A stretch of DNA of 19,787 nt from Vulcanococcus sp. SFB_649D_100_25 (GTDB lineage Bacteria; Cyanobacteriota; Cyanobacteriia; PCC-6307; Cyanobiaceae), in contig JAURGL010000012.1 in assembly GCA_030833825.1 (NCBI GenBank), forward strand, positions 1-19,787. The letters run 5' to 3'. Shown in pieces: positions 6,909 to 18,760 of the stretch (positions are counted from its first letter, which is position 1; each line of letters opens with the position of its first letter). Under the pieces are notes generated by a model. It was not told where the DNA came from and did no database searches. It saw only the letters and a program-made list of their open reading frames with translations. The position numbers and the translations under genes were made by a program.

Positions 6909-8464
6909 CGGCCTGCTTGCGCTTCTGCACCTCCGCAGGCTGCGCCAGCCGCGGGGCAATGGCGCTCCTGGATCGCTGCGCTGAGGTGGCTCAGCAGCCG
7001 GGCAGCGGGATCACGGTCAAGGGGGTGGGGTGCCATGGGCCCTGCAGTGACGGTCCCCTGTTCAGCGTTGCCTGTGGCGATGAGGTACGGCTGATCTCGG
7101 TGCAGTCGAGCTCGGCCTCAGAACTGGCGATGGAGTTACAGGAGGCCCTCAGCCGTGGATCGCTCCGGGAGTGGGTCCCACGGGGTTGCCGGTCCCTCGA
7201 TCCGCAGTCGCCATTTCTGGCCCTCCAACGGCGGATCGTGCTGGAGCGCTGCGGGCAGATCGATCCTGAGGATCTGAGCGATGCGGAATCCGCAGGGGCC
7301 TACCAACAACTCAACGCCGTCCTGGCGGCGAACAATCCCGAGGCGGTGATTGATCTGGTCCGCCGCAGCGGCCTGCGTGGTCGTGGTGGCGCCGGCTATC
7401 CCACCGGGTTGAAGTGGGCCACGGTTGCAGCGATGCCTGGTGCCGAAAAACGGCTGGTCTGCAACGCCGATGAAGGTGACCCCGGGGCATTCATGGACCG
7501 CACCATCCTCGAGGGTGATCCCCACAGCGTGCTTGAGGGGATGGCCATCGCCGCCTTCGCGGTTGGCGCTCAGCATGGCTTCATCTACATCCGCGCTGAA
7601 TACCCCCTGGCGATTGCCCGGCTGCGGCGTGCCATTGCTCAGGCCCAGCAGCAGGGTTGGCTTGGAACCACGATCGCTGGGAGCCGTTTCTCCTTTGACC
7701 TCGAACTGAGGGTCGGTGCCGGTGCCTACGTCTGCGGTGAGGAGACCGCTCTGATCCATTCGATCGAGGGACAGCGAGGGGTGCCCCGCCCCAGGCCTCC
7801 CTACCCCGCCGAGCACGGGGTGTTTGGCCTGCCCACCTTGATCAACAACGTGGAGACCTACGCCAACATCCCCGTCCTCCACAGGCTTGGGCTGGAGCGC
7901 TACGGCGTTGGCACCAAGGTGTTTTCACTCACCGGGCATGTCAGCCGCAGCGGTGTGATTGAGGTGCCGATCGGGACGAGTCTGCGGACGATTGTGGAGA
8001 CCATGGCGGGTGGCCCCCCCGACCACAAACCGATCAAAGCGGTCCAGACCGGCGGTCCTTCGGGTGGTTGTATCCCAGCGGCCGCCCTCGACACACCCGT
8101 CGACTACGACAGCCTTCAGGCCCTCGGAACAATCATGGGTTCCGGCGGCATGGTGGTGATGGATAGCACCACCAACATGGTGGATGTGGCGGCCTACTTC
8201 ATGGCCTTCAGCCGTGAGGAATCCTGCGGCAAATGCATCCCCTGCCGCACGGGCACCGTGCAGCTGGAACTCCTGCTGCGAAAGCTCCTGGCGCGCAAGG
8301 CCACTGTCGCCGATCTCGAGCAACTGGAGCGCCTGTCCGAGACGGTGAGGGACGCCAGCCTGTGCGGCCTCGGCCAAAGCGCCCCCAAGCCGGTGCTGAG
8401 CACCCTGCGGCATTTCCGCGCTGACTACCTGGCTCTGCTGCAGCCGCTGGAGGCGAGTCGATGA
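6905..8464 (+). CDS. hoxF: Bidirectional hydrogenase diaphorase subunit HoxF, 519 aa
   Basis: HoxF is the NAD(P)H- and FMN-binding subunit of the diaphorase. It has an N-terminal thioredoxin-like [2Fe-2S] region with Cys8, Cys13, Cys43 and Cys47, then a NuoF-like core. The core shows the nucleotide/FMN motif GRGGAGYPTG (159-168), CNADEGDPGAFMDRT (186-200), GAYVCGEETALIHSIEG (273-289) and a C-terminal [4Fe-4S] site CGKCIPC plus distal Cys (441, 444, 447, 487). The double-domain structure and length are typical of HoxF and distinguish it from NuoF of about 430 residues. It starts with GTG in a GTGA overlap with hoxE, and its stop overlaps the hoxU ATG. The enzyme lets NAD(P)H, and in cyanobacteria also reduced ferredoxin or flavodoxin, exchange electrons with the hydrogenase. 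Confidence 0.97.
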   Translation: MTACLRFCTSAGCASRGAMALLDRCAEVAQQPGSGITVKGVGCHGPCSDGPLFSVACGDEVRLISVQSSSASELAMELQEALSRGSLREWVPRGCRSLDPQSPFLALQRRIVLERCGQIDPEDLSDAESAGAYQQLNAVLAANNPEAVIDLVRRSGLRGRGGAGYPTGLKWATVAAMPGAEKRLVCNADEGDPGAFMDRTILEGDPHSVLEGMAIAAFAVGAQHGFIYIRAEYPLAIARLRRAIAQAQQQGWLGTTIAGSRFSFDLELRVGAGAYVCGEETALIHSIEGQRGVPRPRPPYPAEHGVFGLPTLINNVETYANIPVLHRLGLERYGVGTKVFSLTGHVSRSGVIEVPIGTSLRTIVETMAGGPPDHKPIKAVQTGGPSGGCIPAAALDTPVDYDSLQALGTIMGSGGMVVMDSTTNMVDVAAYFMAFSREESCGKCIPCRTGTVQLELLLRKLLARKATVADLEQLERLSETVRDASLCGLGQSAPKPVLSTLRHFRADYLALLQPLEASR

Positions 8465-9177
8465 GTGTCTGCACCCTCAGGATTGACGACCAGGACGTCG
8501 CCATTGCTGCGGGTAGCACGGTGCTGCAGGCGATTCGCTCAGCTGCGATTGCAGTACCCACCCTTTGCCATCTGGATGGTCTCTCCCCTGTGGGCGCCTG
8601 CAGGCTCTGCCTTGTGGAGGTGGAGGGCTCGGAGAGGTTGCTGGCGGCCTGTGTGACGACCGTTCAAGACGGCATGCGGATTCACACCAACAGCAGCCGT
8701 CTGCAGGAGATGCGCCGCACGCTGATCGAACTGTTGTTCAGCGAAGGCAATCACATCTGCGCGATCTGCGTCGCCAACGGACAGTGCGAGCTCCAGGATC
8801 TGGCGGTACGGGTCGGGATGGATCACAGTCGATTCAGCTACCGCTACCCCAACCGCTGCGTTGACCTCAGCCATCCGCAGTTTGGTCTGGATCACAACCG
8901 CTGCATCCTCTGCACCCGCTGCGTGCGGGTGTGCGATGAGGTGGAGGGCGCCCACGTTTGGGATGTGGGATGGCGCGGGGAGCACTGCCAGATCATCTCC
9001 GGGTTGGCGGAACCCTGGGGAGCTGTCGAGGCCTGCACCAACTGCGGCAAGTGCATCGAGGTCTGTCCGACGGGAGCCCTGTTCCACAAGGGGGAGGGCA
9101 CCGATGAAAAGCACGGCCATCCAGGCCGCCTGGCGGCCTTGGTCCAGGGCAGATCCCGGCAGGAGCTGGAGCCATGA
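8461..9177 (+). CDS. hoxU: Bidirectional hydrogenase diaphorase subunit HoxU, 238 aa
   Basis: HoxU is the electron-wire subunit between HoxF and the hydrogenase dimer HoxYH, homologous to the N-terminal part of NuoG. An N-terminal plant-type [2Fe-2S] domain has Cys36, Cys47, Cys50 and Cys64. A NuoG-like His/Cys cluster follows (His98, Cys100, Cys103, Cys109; the HxC form rather than HxxxC). Two [4Fe-4S] motifs come next: Cys148/151/154/158 and Cys192/195/198/202 (CTNCGKCIEVCPTGALF). Length matches HoxU, without the molybdopterin-like domain of full NuoG. Translation is coupled on both sides: ATGA overlaps join it to hoxF and to hoxY. Confidence 0.97.
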   Translation: MSVCTLRIDDQDVAIAAGSTVLQAIRSAAIAVPTLCHLDGLSPVGACRLCLVEVEGSERLLAACVTTVQDGMRIHTNSSRLQEMRRTLIELLFSEGNHICAICVANGQCELQDLAVRVGMDHSRFSYRYPNRCVDLSHPQFGLDHNRCILCTRCVRVCDEVEGAHVWDVGWRGEHCQIISGLAEPWGAVEACTNCGKCIEVCPTGALFHKGEGTDEKHGHPGRLAALVQGRSRQELEP

Positions 9178-9734
9178 GCGCCGCCAAGCCTCGCAAGCGT
9201 CTGGCGACTGTCTGGCTGGCCGGTTGTTCCGGATGCCACATGTCGTTCCTGGACCTCGATGAATGGCTGTTGGAGCTCGCCCAGCACGCTGACATCGTCT
9301 ACAGCCCGGTGGCGTCGGATCAAAAGCGCTACCCCCCCGCTGTGGACATCGCCCTTGTCGAAGGAGGAGTGGCGAACAGTGACAATCTCGCCCTGTTAAA
9401 GACGGTGCGGGCCAATACCAAGGTGCTCGTCAGTTTTGGTGACTGCGCCATCCACGCCAATATCCCGGGCATGCGAAACATGCTGCAGGGAGCTGACCCG
9501 GTCCTCCGACGCGCCTATCTCGATCTCGCCGATTCCAGTGCGCAGTTGCCCCACGCTCCGGGCTTGATCCCGGAGCTGCTGGATCAAGTGCTCCCCGTCC
9601 ATGAACTGGTACCGGTCGACGTTTACCTGCCCGGCTGTCCCCCCTCTGCCGATCGGATCCGCACCGTTCTCGAGGCTCTCTTGCAGGATCGCCGACCTGA
9701 TCTCAGCAGGGCCGGCGAGATCCGGTTCGGATGA
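9174..9734 (+). CDS. hoxY: Bidirectional [NiFe]-hydrogenase small subunit HoxY, 186 aa
   Basis: HoxY is the short small subunit that carries the proximal [4Fe-4S] cluster next to the NiFe site of HoxH. The four expected ligands are present: Cys18 and Cys21 in AGCSGCHMSFLDLDEWLL, Cys91 in SFGDCAIHANIPGMRN and Cys155 in LPGCPPSADRI. It has no twin-arginine signal and lacks the C-terminal medial and distal cluster domain of uptake hydrogenases, as expected for a cytoplasmic bidirectional (group 3d) enzyme. Its ATG overlaps the hoxU stop. It is separated from hoxH by 13 bases that hold a strong ribosome binding site. Confidence 0.97.
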   Translation: MSAAKPRKRLATVWLAGCSGCHMSFLDLDEWLLELAQHADIVYSPVASDQKRYPPAVDIALVEGGVANSDNLALLKTVRANTKVLVSFGDCAIHANIPGMRNMLQGADPVLRRAYLDLADSSAQLPHAPGLIPELLDQVLPVHELVPVDVYLPGCPPSADRIRTVLEALLQDRRPDLSRAGEIRFG

Positions 9735-9739
9735 GGAGG
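9733..9739 (+). promoter_or_regulatory. Strong ribosome binding site of hoxH
   Basis: GAGGAGG ends 8 bases before the hoxH ATG at 9748. It overlaps the hoxY stop codon. It is the best Shine-Dalgarno sequence I noticed in the hox array. The other hox genes use stop/start overlaps instead, so hoxH has an independent initiation signal. Confidence 0.75.
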
Positions 9740-9747
9740 CGTAGCGG

Positions 9748-11208
9748 ATGAGTACGAGGCGAACCATCCAGATTGATCCGGTGACCCGAATTGAGGGGCA
9801 CGCCAAGATCTCGATCCATCTTGGTCCTGACGGCTTGGTGGAGACAGCCCGGTTCCACGTGACGGAATACCGGGGCTTTGAAAAGTTCTGCGAGGGCCGC
9901 CCCTTCACGGAGATGGCGGCGATCACCGCTCGCATCTGCGGGATCTGCCCCGTCAGTCATCTGCTCGCGGCAGCCCGCACGGGGGACAAGATCTTGGCGG
10001 TGTCGATCCCACCTGCAGCAGAGAAGTTGCGCCGGCTGATGAATCTGGCGCAGATCATCCAATCCCATGCCCTCTCGTTCTTTCACCTCAGCAGTCCCGA
10101 TTTCCTGCTGGGCTGGGACAGTGATCCGCAGCAGCGCAATATTTTTGGGCTGATCTCCGCCAATCCGGAGCTGGCCCGCGGAGGTATCCGGCTGCGGCAG
10201 TTCGGACAGGGGGTGATCGAAGCCCTTGGTGGTCGCAAGATCCATGCCGCCTGGGCTGTCCCAGGGGGTGTCCGCGCCCCCCTATCCGCCAAAACCCGCG
10301 ATCAGATCACCGCTGGGCTCCCCGAGGCCCACGCGGTCGTGAGGCAGGGGTTGGATGTGTTGAAGCAGCTGTTGGATCAGCACCTCCGCGAGGAGTTGCA
10401 TGTGTTTGGGGAGTTCCCCTCCCTGTTCCTCGGACTGGTTGGCAAAGGCGATCGTTGGGAGCACTCCAGTGGCGGCGATTGCGCTGGAGTTCGCGTCATG
10501 GACAGCGATGGCTCAGTGGTCGCTGATGGCCTCAGTGAGGACGACTACGCCTCTTATCTCTCGGAGGCGGTGGAGCCCTGGAGCTATTTGAAATTCCCCT
10601 ATTTCAAAGCCCTTGGACCGGAGGCCGGCAGCTACAGGGTGGGGCCGCTCGCGCGTCTGAATCTGTGTGAGCGGATCGGTAGTGAACAGGCCGATCGGGA
10701 ACTCCTGGAGTACCGCGATCGCGGTGGTCGTGTGGTGACGGCCTCGTTTCTTTATCACCTGGCTCGGTTGATCGAAATCCTCGCCTGCCTCGAGCAGATG
10801 GAACGGCTGCTCGACGACCCCGAGATCCTCGCCACCCATGTGCGTGCCAGGGCGGAGGTGAACTGTTTTGAGGCCGTGGGCATCAGTGAGGCGCCGCGCG
10901 GCACCCTGCTGCACCACTACTGCGTTGATGAGAACGGCTTGATTGAGCGGGTGAATCTGATCATCGCCACGGGACAGAACAACACGGCGATGAACCGCAC
11001 GATCACGCAGATCGCCAAGCATGACCTGACGGCCGCGGAGCTGGCGCAGCCTCAATTGAAGGAGGCCCTGCTCAATCGCATTGAGGCGGGCATTCGTTGT
11101 TTTGACCCCTGCCTCTCCTGCAGCACCCACGCCTCGGGTTCGATGCCGATGCGGGTTCAGTTGTTCGGAGCCGATGGCGCCCTGCTCGATCAGGTGTCAC
11201 GCGGATGA
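9748..11208 (+). CDS. hoxH: Bidirectional [NiFe]-hydrogenase large subunit HoxH precursor, 486 aa
   Basis: HoxH holds the Ni-Fe(CN)2CO active site that interconverts H2 with protons and electrons. The N-terminal motif ARICGICPVSH supplies Cys64 and Cys67, and the C-terminal motif FDPCLSCSTHA supplies Cys455 and Cys458. A 25-residue tail follows His461. In the family this tail is removed after the His by the HoxW protease once nickel is inserted, and hoxW is the next gene. The N-terminus IQIDPVTRIEGHAKI is typical. The residue after the second Cys is Ser instead of the Ala I recall in other cyanobacterial HoxH, which is a mild change. Length is normal. The stop overlaps the hoxW start in ATGA. 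It is cytoplasmic as part of HoxEFUYH. Confidence 0.98.
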   Translation: MSTRRTIQIDPVTRIEGHAKISIHLGPDGLVETARFHVTEYRGFEKFCEGRPFTEMAAITARICGICPVSHLLAAARTGDKILAVSIPPAAEKLRRLMNLAQIIQSHALSFFHLSSPDFLLGWDSDPQQRNIFGLISANPELARGGIRLRQFGQGVIEALGGRKIHAAWAVPGGVRAPLSAKTRDQITAGLPEAHAVVRQGLDVLKQLLDQHLREELHVFGEFPSLFLGLVGKGDRWEHSSGGDCAGVRVMDSDGSVVADGLSEDDYASYLSEAVEPWSYLKFPYFKALGPEAGSYRVGPLARLNLCERIGSEQADRELLEYRDRGGRVVTASFLYHLARLIEILACLEQMERLLDDPEILATHVRARAEVNCFEAVGISEAPRGTLLHHYCVDENGLIERVNLIIATGQNNTAMNRTITQIAKHDLTAAELAQPQLKEALLNRIEAGIRCFDPCLSCSTHASGSMPMRVQLFGADGALLDQVSRG

Positions 11209-11672
11209 GCCAGTCCAAAGCGTCATTGCTGATCGGCATCGGCAATCGCCTGCGGGGGGATGACGGCGCTGGTTATCGGCTGGCGGAAGCCCTCTCCCTT
11301 GATCCGCCCAAGGGTGTCCAGGTGATCGCAACCCAACAACTGACCATGGAGCTCTCGGCAACGCTGGCGGCCTCGCAGCGCGTGCTGTTTGTTGATGCCA
11401 CCCTCGATCCCGAGCGTTGCTGCCGCTGGTCGGCTCCGTGCCTGGAGGCGATGGATGTGACTGCGCTCCAGGCTGTAGGCCTGAGTCATCAGCTGACCCC
11501 CGAAGCCCTGCTGGCGGCGACCGATGCCCTGTACCACTGCGCCCCGAAGGCCTGGCAACTGTTGCTCCCTGGCCTGAACTGGGGCCACGGCGATGCCCTC
11601 TCCCCACTGACGGAAGCGGCCGTCTCCGCCTCACTGCCGTTGGTCAGGGCCTGGAGCAGAGCTCATGCATGA
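11205..11672 (+). CDS. hoxW: HoxH maturation endopeptidase HoxW, 155 aa
   Basis: This is a nickel-dependent protease that cuts the C-terminal tail of HoxH at the end of active-site assembly. The N-terminal family motif is GIGNRLRGDDGAGYRLAEAL (11-30). The three metal-binding positions of the HycI/HybD family are represented by Asp19 or Asp20, Asp64 in FVDATLDPE, and His95 in SHQLTPE. Length is typical. It lies directly behind its substrate gene hoxH with an ATGA overlap, and its last 8 bases overlap hypA. This placement makes HoxW more likely than a HupD-type uptake-hydrogenase protease. Confidence 0.93.
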   Translation: MSQSKASLLIGIGNRLRGDDGAGYRLAEALSLDPPKGVQVIATQQLTMELSATLAASQRVLFVDATLDPERCCRWSAPCLEAMDVTALQAVGLSHQLTPEALLAATDALYHCAPKAWQLLLPGLNWGHGDALSPLTEAAVSASLPLVRAWSRAHA

Positions 11673-12006
11673 ACTGGCCCTGATCGAGGAGTTGTGCCTG
11701 CTGGCCGCTGACAGTGCAGCGCAGCAGGGGGCAACGACCATTCACAGCCTGCAGGTGCGGATCGGTGATCGCGCAGGCGTGGATGCAGCCGCCCTGCAGA
11801 TGGCTTTTGCCGTTCTGGCCCAGCACCCCCGCTGGAGCGGCACCAAGTTGGAGCTCGAGGTGGTGACAACCCGTTGTTTCTGCCCACACTGCAAGCAGGC
11901 CTTTACGCCGTTGGATGTGATTCATCTCTGCCCGCAGTGCGGATCACTCTCGACGCATCTGCTGCAGGGGCGAGAGCTGGAACTCGTCTCGATGGAGGTG
12001 TCGTAG
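11665..12006 (+). CDS. hypA: Hydrogenase nickel-insertion accessory protein HypA, 113 aa
   Basis: HypA delivers nickel to the hydrogenase large subunit together with HypB. It begins MHELAL, with the nickel-binding His2, and has a C-terminal zinc site of two CxxC pairs, Cys73/Cys76 in RCFCPHCKQ and Cys89/Cys92 in LCPQCGS. Length is normal for HypA/HybF. It overlaps hoxW by 8 bases (ATGCATGA region), and its TAG stop directly touches the hypB ATG, so hoxW, hypA and hypB are likely translated from one message. Confidence 0.96.
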   Translation: MHELALIEELCLLAADSAAQQGATTIHSLQVRIGDRAGVDAAALQMAFAVLAQHPRWSGTKLELEVVTTRCFCPHCKQAFTPLDVIHLCPQCGSLSTHLLQGRELELVSMEVS

Positions 12007-12690
12007 ATGTGCGGGCACTGCGGCTGTGACGTCCCGGTCGTGCCCCGTCGCATCGACCTGCAGCGAAACCTGCTGGAGCGCAACGACAACCAGGCCCTGC
12101 TCAATCGCCTCCACTTCTCGGAGCACGGGCTTCTGGCGGTGAATCTGATGTCAGCCCCGGGATCAGGCAAGACAGCCCTCCTCGAGGAGCTGGCGCGTCG
12201 CTGGCCCCAAAGGCCCCTCGGGGTGATCGTTGGTGATCTTGCAACTGACAACGACGCCAGGCGCCTGCAACAGGCCGGTGCCCGAGCCCATCAGATCCGC
12301 ACCGGTGATCTCTGTCACCTTGAAGCGTCTCAGGTGGCTTTGGCCTTTGCTCAACTCGAGCACAGCGGGATGAACCTGCTGGTCATCGAAAACGTGGGCA
12401 ATCTGGTCTGCCCCGCAGCCTTTGATCTGGGAGAGAGCCTGAGGTTGGTCCTCTTTTCAGTCACGGAAGGGGAAGACAAACCACTCAAATACCCAGGCCT
12501 GTTTCAACGGGCCGATGCCGTGGTGATCAGCAAGATCGACCTGGCGGAGGCAGCCGGATTTGATCGGCAACTGGCCCTCGACAACCTTCAGGCGGTAGCC
12601 CCCCACGCGCAGCTGTTTGAAACCTCCGCCCGCAGCGGGGCGGGGCTCGCGGCACTGCTGGGGTGGTTGCAGGATGCGCTCCCCTCTTGA
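12007..12690 (+). CDS. hypB: Hydrogenase nickel-insertion GTPase HypB, 227 aa
   Basis: HypB is a SIMIBI-class GTPase that drives nickel transfer to HoxH with HypA. It starts with a cysteine cluster MCGHCGC, resembling the high-affinity nickel site of E. coli HypB. Residues 49-56 are the P-loop SAPGSGKT. Cys103-His104 in GDLCHLE and Cys135 in NLVCPAAF match the metal site of the G domain, and SKID (175-178) is the guanine-specificity motif. There is no histidine-rich N-terminal stretch, so the nickel-storage role seen in some HypB proteins is unlikely. It starts immediately after the hypA stop and overlaps hypF by 17 bases. Confidence 0.96.
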   Translation: MCGHCGCDVPVVPRRIDLQRNLLERNDNQALLNRLHFSEHGLLAVNLMSAPGSGKTALLEELARRWPQRPLGVIVGDLATDNDARRLQQAGARAHQIRTGDLCHLEASQVALAFAQLEHSGMNLLVIENVGNLVCPAAFDLGESLRLVLFSVTEGEDKPLKYPGLFQRADAVVISKIDLAEAAGFDRQLALDNLQAVAPHAQLFETSARSGAGLAALLGWLQDALPS

Positions 12691-14965
12691 GCAGGGCCCA
12701 GACGAGCTGGGCCTCAGACTTGAGCTTCGGGGGCTCGTGCAGGGGATTGGCTTTCGCCCGCAGATGCTCCACAGGGCCTGCAGTCTTGGCTTAACGGGAT
12801 GGGTCGCGAACAGCGGCGAGGGGGTGGTGATCGAAGCCCAGGGGCCCCGCCCGGCGCTGGAGCGGTACGTAAGGCAACTGATCGAGGAGCCCCCAGAGCT
12901 CAGCCGAATCACGGCACTGCAGCAGATCTGGCTTCCGATCCGGCAGCGGTATCCGGGCTTTGAAATCGCCCCTCCGCTGCAGCAAGGCAACGCCTCTGCC
13001 CTGCTGAGCCCCGATCTGGCCTTGTGCAGGGACTGTGAAGGCGAACTGCGGGATCCAGGCAATCGCCGCTGCAACTATCCCTTCATCAGCTGCACCCAGT
13101 GCGGACCGCGCTACAGCGTCGTGCGGGAGCTCCCCTTTGAGCGCGATGCCACCAGTTACGGGGACTTTCCGCTTTGTTCAGCCTGTGACCGGGAGTATCG
13201 CGATCCGCAGAACCGGCGCTTTCATGCCCAGACCATCAGTTGCCCCGTCTGCGGCCCCCAACTGCAGTGGAATGGCTCACCGCAGGATGTCGATGCGGCC
13301 CTGACGGCAACTGTGGCGGCACTAGAGCAGGGAGAGATCGTTGCGATCAAGGGCATCGGTGGCTTCCAGCTGCTCGCCGATCCCCGTTCGCCTGAGGCCC
13401 TCCACAAGCTTCGCCAGCGCAAGGGGCGCCCGGACAAGCCTCTCGCACTCCTGAGCACGGAGGCCTGGGTTCGCGATCTCTGTGTGATGACAGACCATGA
13501 GGCGGAGCTGTTCGCCTCGCGGGCAGCGGCGATTGTCCTGATGCGCCGCCGCCCTGATGCATGCGTGGATCCAGGCGTTGCAGGGAGCAGCCCGTGGCTT
13601 GGGGTGATGCGCCCCGCCTCCGCTCTGCAGTTGCTGGTGTTGGAGGGCTTTGGGCGTCCGTTGGTGGCCACCAGCGCCAACCGTTCGGGCGAACCGATCT
13701 GCAGCGGGGTCGGCGATGACCACCGCCTGAAGCCTCTCTGCGATGGGGTCCTCAGCCATGACCTAGCGATCGTGAATCGCATCGATGACAGCGTCATCCG
13801 TGCAGCCGCCGGGTCAGTCCTGGTGCTGAGGCTGGGACGGGGCTTAGCTCCTGTCGCCCTTCCAAGCGAGGTTGCTCAGGCTGGTGCTGCGCTGGCGATG
13901 GGAGCCCAGATGAAGGCGGCGGTGGCGTTGCGCCAGAGAGATCAGCTGGTGCTCAGCCCTGATCTCGGCGATGCATCCAGTACTGCTGGCACGAAACACC
14001 TGGAGGACACAAGCGACCAATGGCTCCATCGCCATCAGCTGCGTCCACGGCGCATCGCCTGCGACAAGCACCCCGCCTACCACTCCAGTGAGAGCGCGCG
14101 GGAGCGAGCGAAGGCCCAGTCCACGGATCTCAGCACTGTCCAACACCACCACGCCCATCTCCTGGCGGTGATGGCGGAGCATGCGTTGAAAGGGTCTGCG
14201 CTCGGGGTTGCCTGGGACGGCAGTGGATTTGGTGATGACGGCACCCTTTGGGGAGGTGAACTGCTGCAGGTCACCTCCTCCAGCAGTCAGCGGTTGGGAC
14301 ACCTGCGGCCCTTCCCCCTGCCGGGCGGTGAGCGCGCCATTCGGGAGCCCCGCCGGGTGGTCCTGGGACTGCTGCGGGAGGCCTATGGGTCCGCCTGGCG
14401 GCAACGCCTGCAGCAGCTGCCAACGCTGGAGTGGTGCCACAGCTTTGATCCAGGCGAACTGAACCTGCTGGAGCGGGGGCTGGAGACGGGCGTCAGCGGG
14501 GTGCTCTGCAGCAGCGTTGGCCGCTTGTTTGATGGTGTCGCCGCCCTACTGGATCTGCGGCAGGTCTGCAGTTATGAGGCCCAGGCTGCGATGGCACTGG
14601 AAGGCCTCGCCGAAACGGCTGCCCCGCAGCAGTCCAGCTACAGCCTCCCGCTCGTGGGTTCAGAGCCGTTCCTCTGGGATTGGCAGCCGATGCTGGAGCA
14701 GATCCTGCGGGATCGGGAGCAGGGCCGCTCCTGTGCCGCCATGGCCCGTTCCTTCCACCAGGGTCTGGCCGAGGCCCTGGCATCTGCGGCCGAACGTCTT
14801 CAGAGCCGTCAGATCCTGCTGGCGGGAGGATGTTTCCAGAACCGACTGCTCCTGGAGTTGAGCCTTGCGGCCCTGCAGAGCAAGGGCATCGAGGCGTTCT
14901 GGAGCCAGAGACTGCCCAGCAACGATGCCGCGATTCCGATTGGCCAGTTGATGGCATTGCCGTAG
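12674..14965 (+). CDS. hypF: Hydrogenase maturation carbamoyltransferase HypF, 763 aa
   Basis: HypF uses carbamoyl phosphate and ATP to make the carbamoyl group that becomes the CN ligands of the NiFe site, passing it to HypE. Domains in order: acylphosphatase (about 13-100, RGLVQGIGFRP with Arg28, and ANSGEG), a double zinc-finger region with four CxxC pairs (Cys118/121, 140/143, 168/171, 190/193), a YrdC-like domain (about 205-390, IKGIGGFQLLADP), and a Kae1-like domain (about 400-760, VQHHHAHLL, GVAWDGSGFGDDGTLWGGELL, LLAGGCFQNR). Length is normal. The frame is open to 12617, but ATG 12674 (MRSPLEQGPD) gives the usual short lead to the acylphosphatase domain and a 17-base overlap with hypB. 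Confidence 0.96.
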   Translation: MRSPLEQGPDELGLRLELRGLVQGIGFRPQMLHRACSLGLTGWVANSGEGVVIEAQGPRPALERYVRQLIEEPPELSRITALQQIWLPIRQRYPGFEIAPPLQQGNASALLSPDLALCRDCEGELRDPGNRRCNYPFISCTQCGPRYSVVRELPFERDATSYGDFPLCSACDREYRDPQNRRFHAQTISCPVCGPQLQWNGSPQDVDAALTATVAALEQGEIVAIKGIGGFQLLADPRSPEALHKLRQRKGRPDKPLALLSTEAWVRDLCVMTDHEAELFASRAAAIVLMRRRPDACVDPGVAGSSPWLGVMRPASALQLLVLEGFGRPLVATSANRSGEPICSGVGDDHRLKPLCDGVLSHDLAIVNRIDDSVIRAAAGSVLVLRLGRGLAPVALPSEVAQAGAALAMGAQMKAAVALRQRDQLVLSPDLGDASSTAGTKHLEDTSDQWLHRHQLRPRRIACDKHPAYHSSESARERAKAQSTDLSTVQHHHAHLLAVMAEHALKGSALGVAWDGSGFGDDGTLWGGELLQVTSSSSQRLGHLRPFPLPGGERAIREPRRVVLGLLREAYGSAWRQRLQQLPTLEWCHSFDPGELNLLERGLETGVSGVLCSSVGRLFDGVAALLDLRQVCSYEAQAAMALEGLAETAAPQQSSYSLPLVGSEPFLWDWQPMLEQILRDREQGRSCAAMARSFHQGLAEALASAAERLQSRQILLAGGCFQNRLLLELSLAALQSKGIEAFWSQRLPSNDAAIPIGQLMALP

Positions 14966-14973
14966 ATCCACGG

Positions 14974-15002
14974 CTGCCGGCTTCTGGCCCCCTGCCTATA
15001 AC
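14974..15002 (+). promoter_or_regulatory. Predicted internal promoter upstream of hypC-nifJ
   Basis: The gap 14966-15026 holds TATAAC (14997-15002; 5 of 6 to TATAAT), the best -10 box I noticed in the window. A weak CTGCCG lies 17 bases upstream at 14974-14979 (3 of 6 to TTGACA). Initiation would be near 15009, leaving about 18 bases before the hypC ATG, with AGGAG at 15018-15022. It could let hypC, nifJ and the downstream gene be expressed apart from hox. With the poor -35, an activator may be needed. Confidence 0.42.
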
Positions 15003-15026
15003 CACAACAACGGGGCTAGGAGCGCC

Positions 15027-15214
15027 ATGTGCCTGGCAGTTGCCGGTCAGTTGGTGAGCACCAACGACCACCCAGACCCCCTATGGCGCATGGGGGATGT
15101 GGACTTCAGCGGAGTGCTGAGGCAGGTGAGCCTGGCCTGTGTCCCTGAAGCACGCGTCGGTGATCAGGTGCTGGTGCACGTGGGCATCGCCCTCAAGGTG
15201 GTGGAGCCGGACTG

Positions 15215-15215
<1 letters not shown>
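15027..15215 (+). CDS. hypC: Hydrogenase maturation chaperone HypC, short form, 62 aa
   Basis: HypC carries the Fe(CN)2CO group with HypD and binds the large-subunit precursor. The start MCLAVAGQL includes the essential Cys2, and the middle VLRQVSLACVPEARVGDQVLVHVGIAL is clearly the HypC/HupF beta-barrel. Two things are odd. The signature is normally MCLAxPG, but residue 6 is Ala in place of Pro. The protein ends at VVEPD and lacks the usual C-terminal helix (typical length is about 75-95 residues). The bases after the stop do not encode a helix-like tail in frame, so a point nonsense mutation looks unlikely. AGGAG lies 4 bases before the ATG. The stop overlaps the nifJ start in TGATG, so it is coupled to nifJ rather than to hypD, its usual neighbour. 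Confidence 0.9.

Positions 15216-18756
<3,541 letters not shown>

Positions 18757-18760
<4 letters not shown>

Noticed and set aside
6471..9177. Complex I NuoEFG instead of HoxEFU
   Set aside because: HoxF has the extra N-terminal thioredoxin-like domain, HoxU is the short 238-residue form, and hoxYH and hoxW follow directly.
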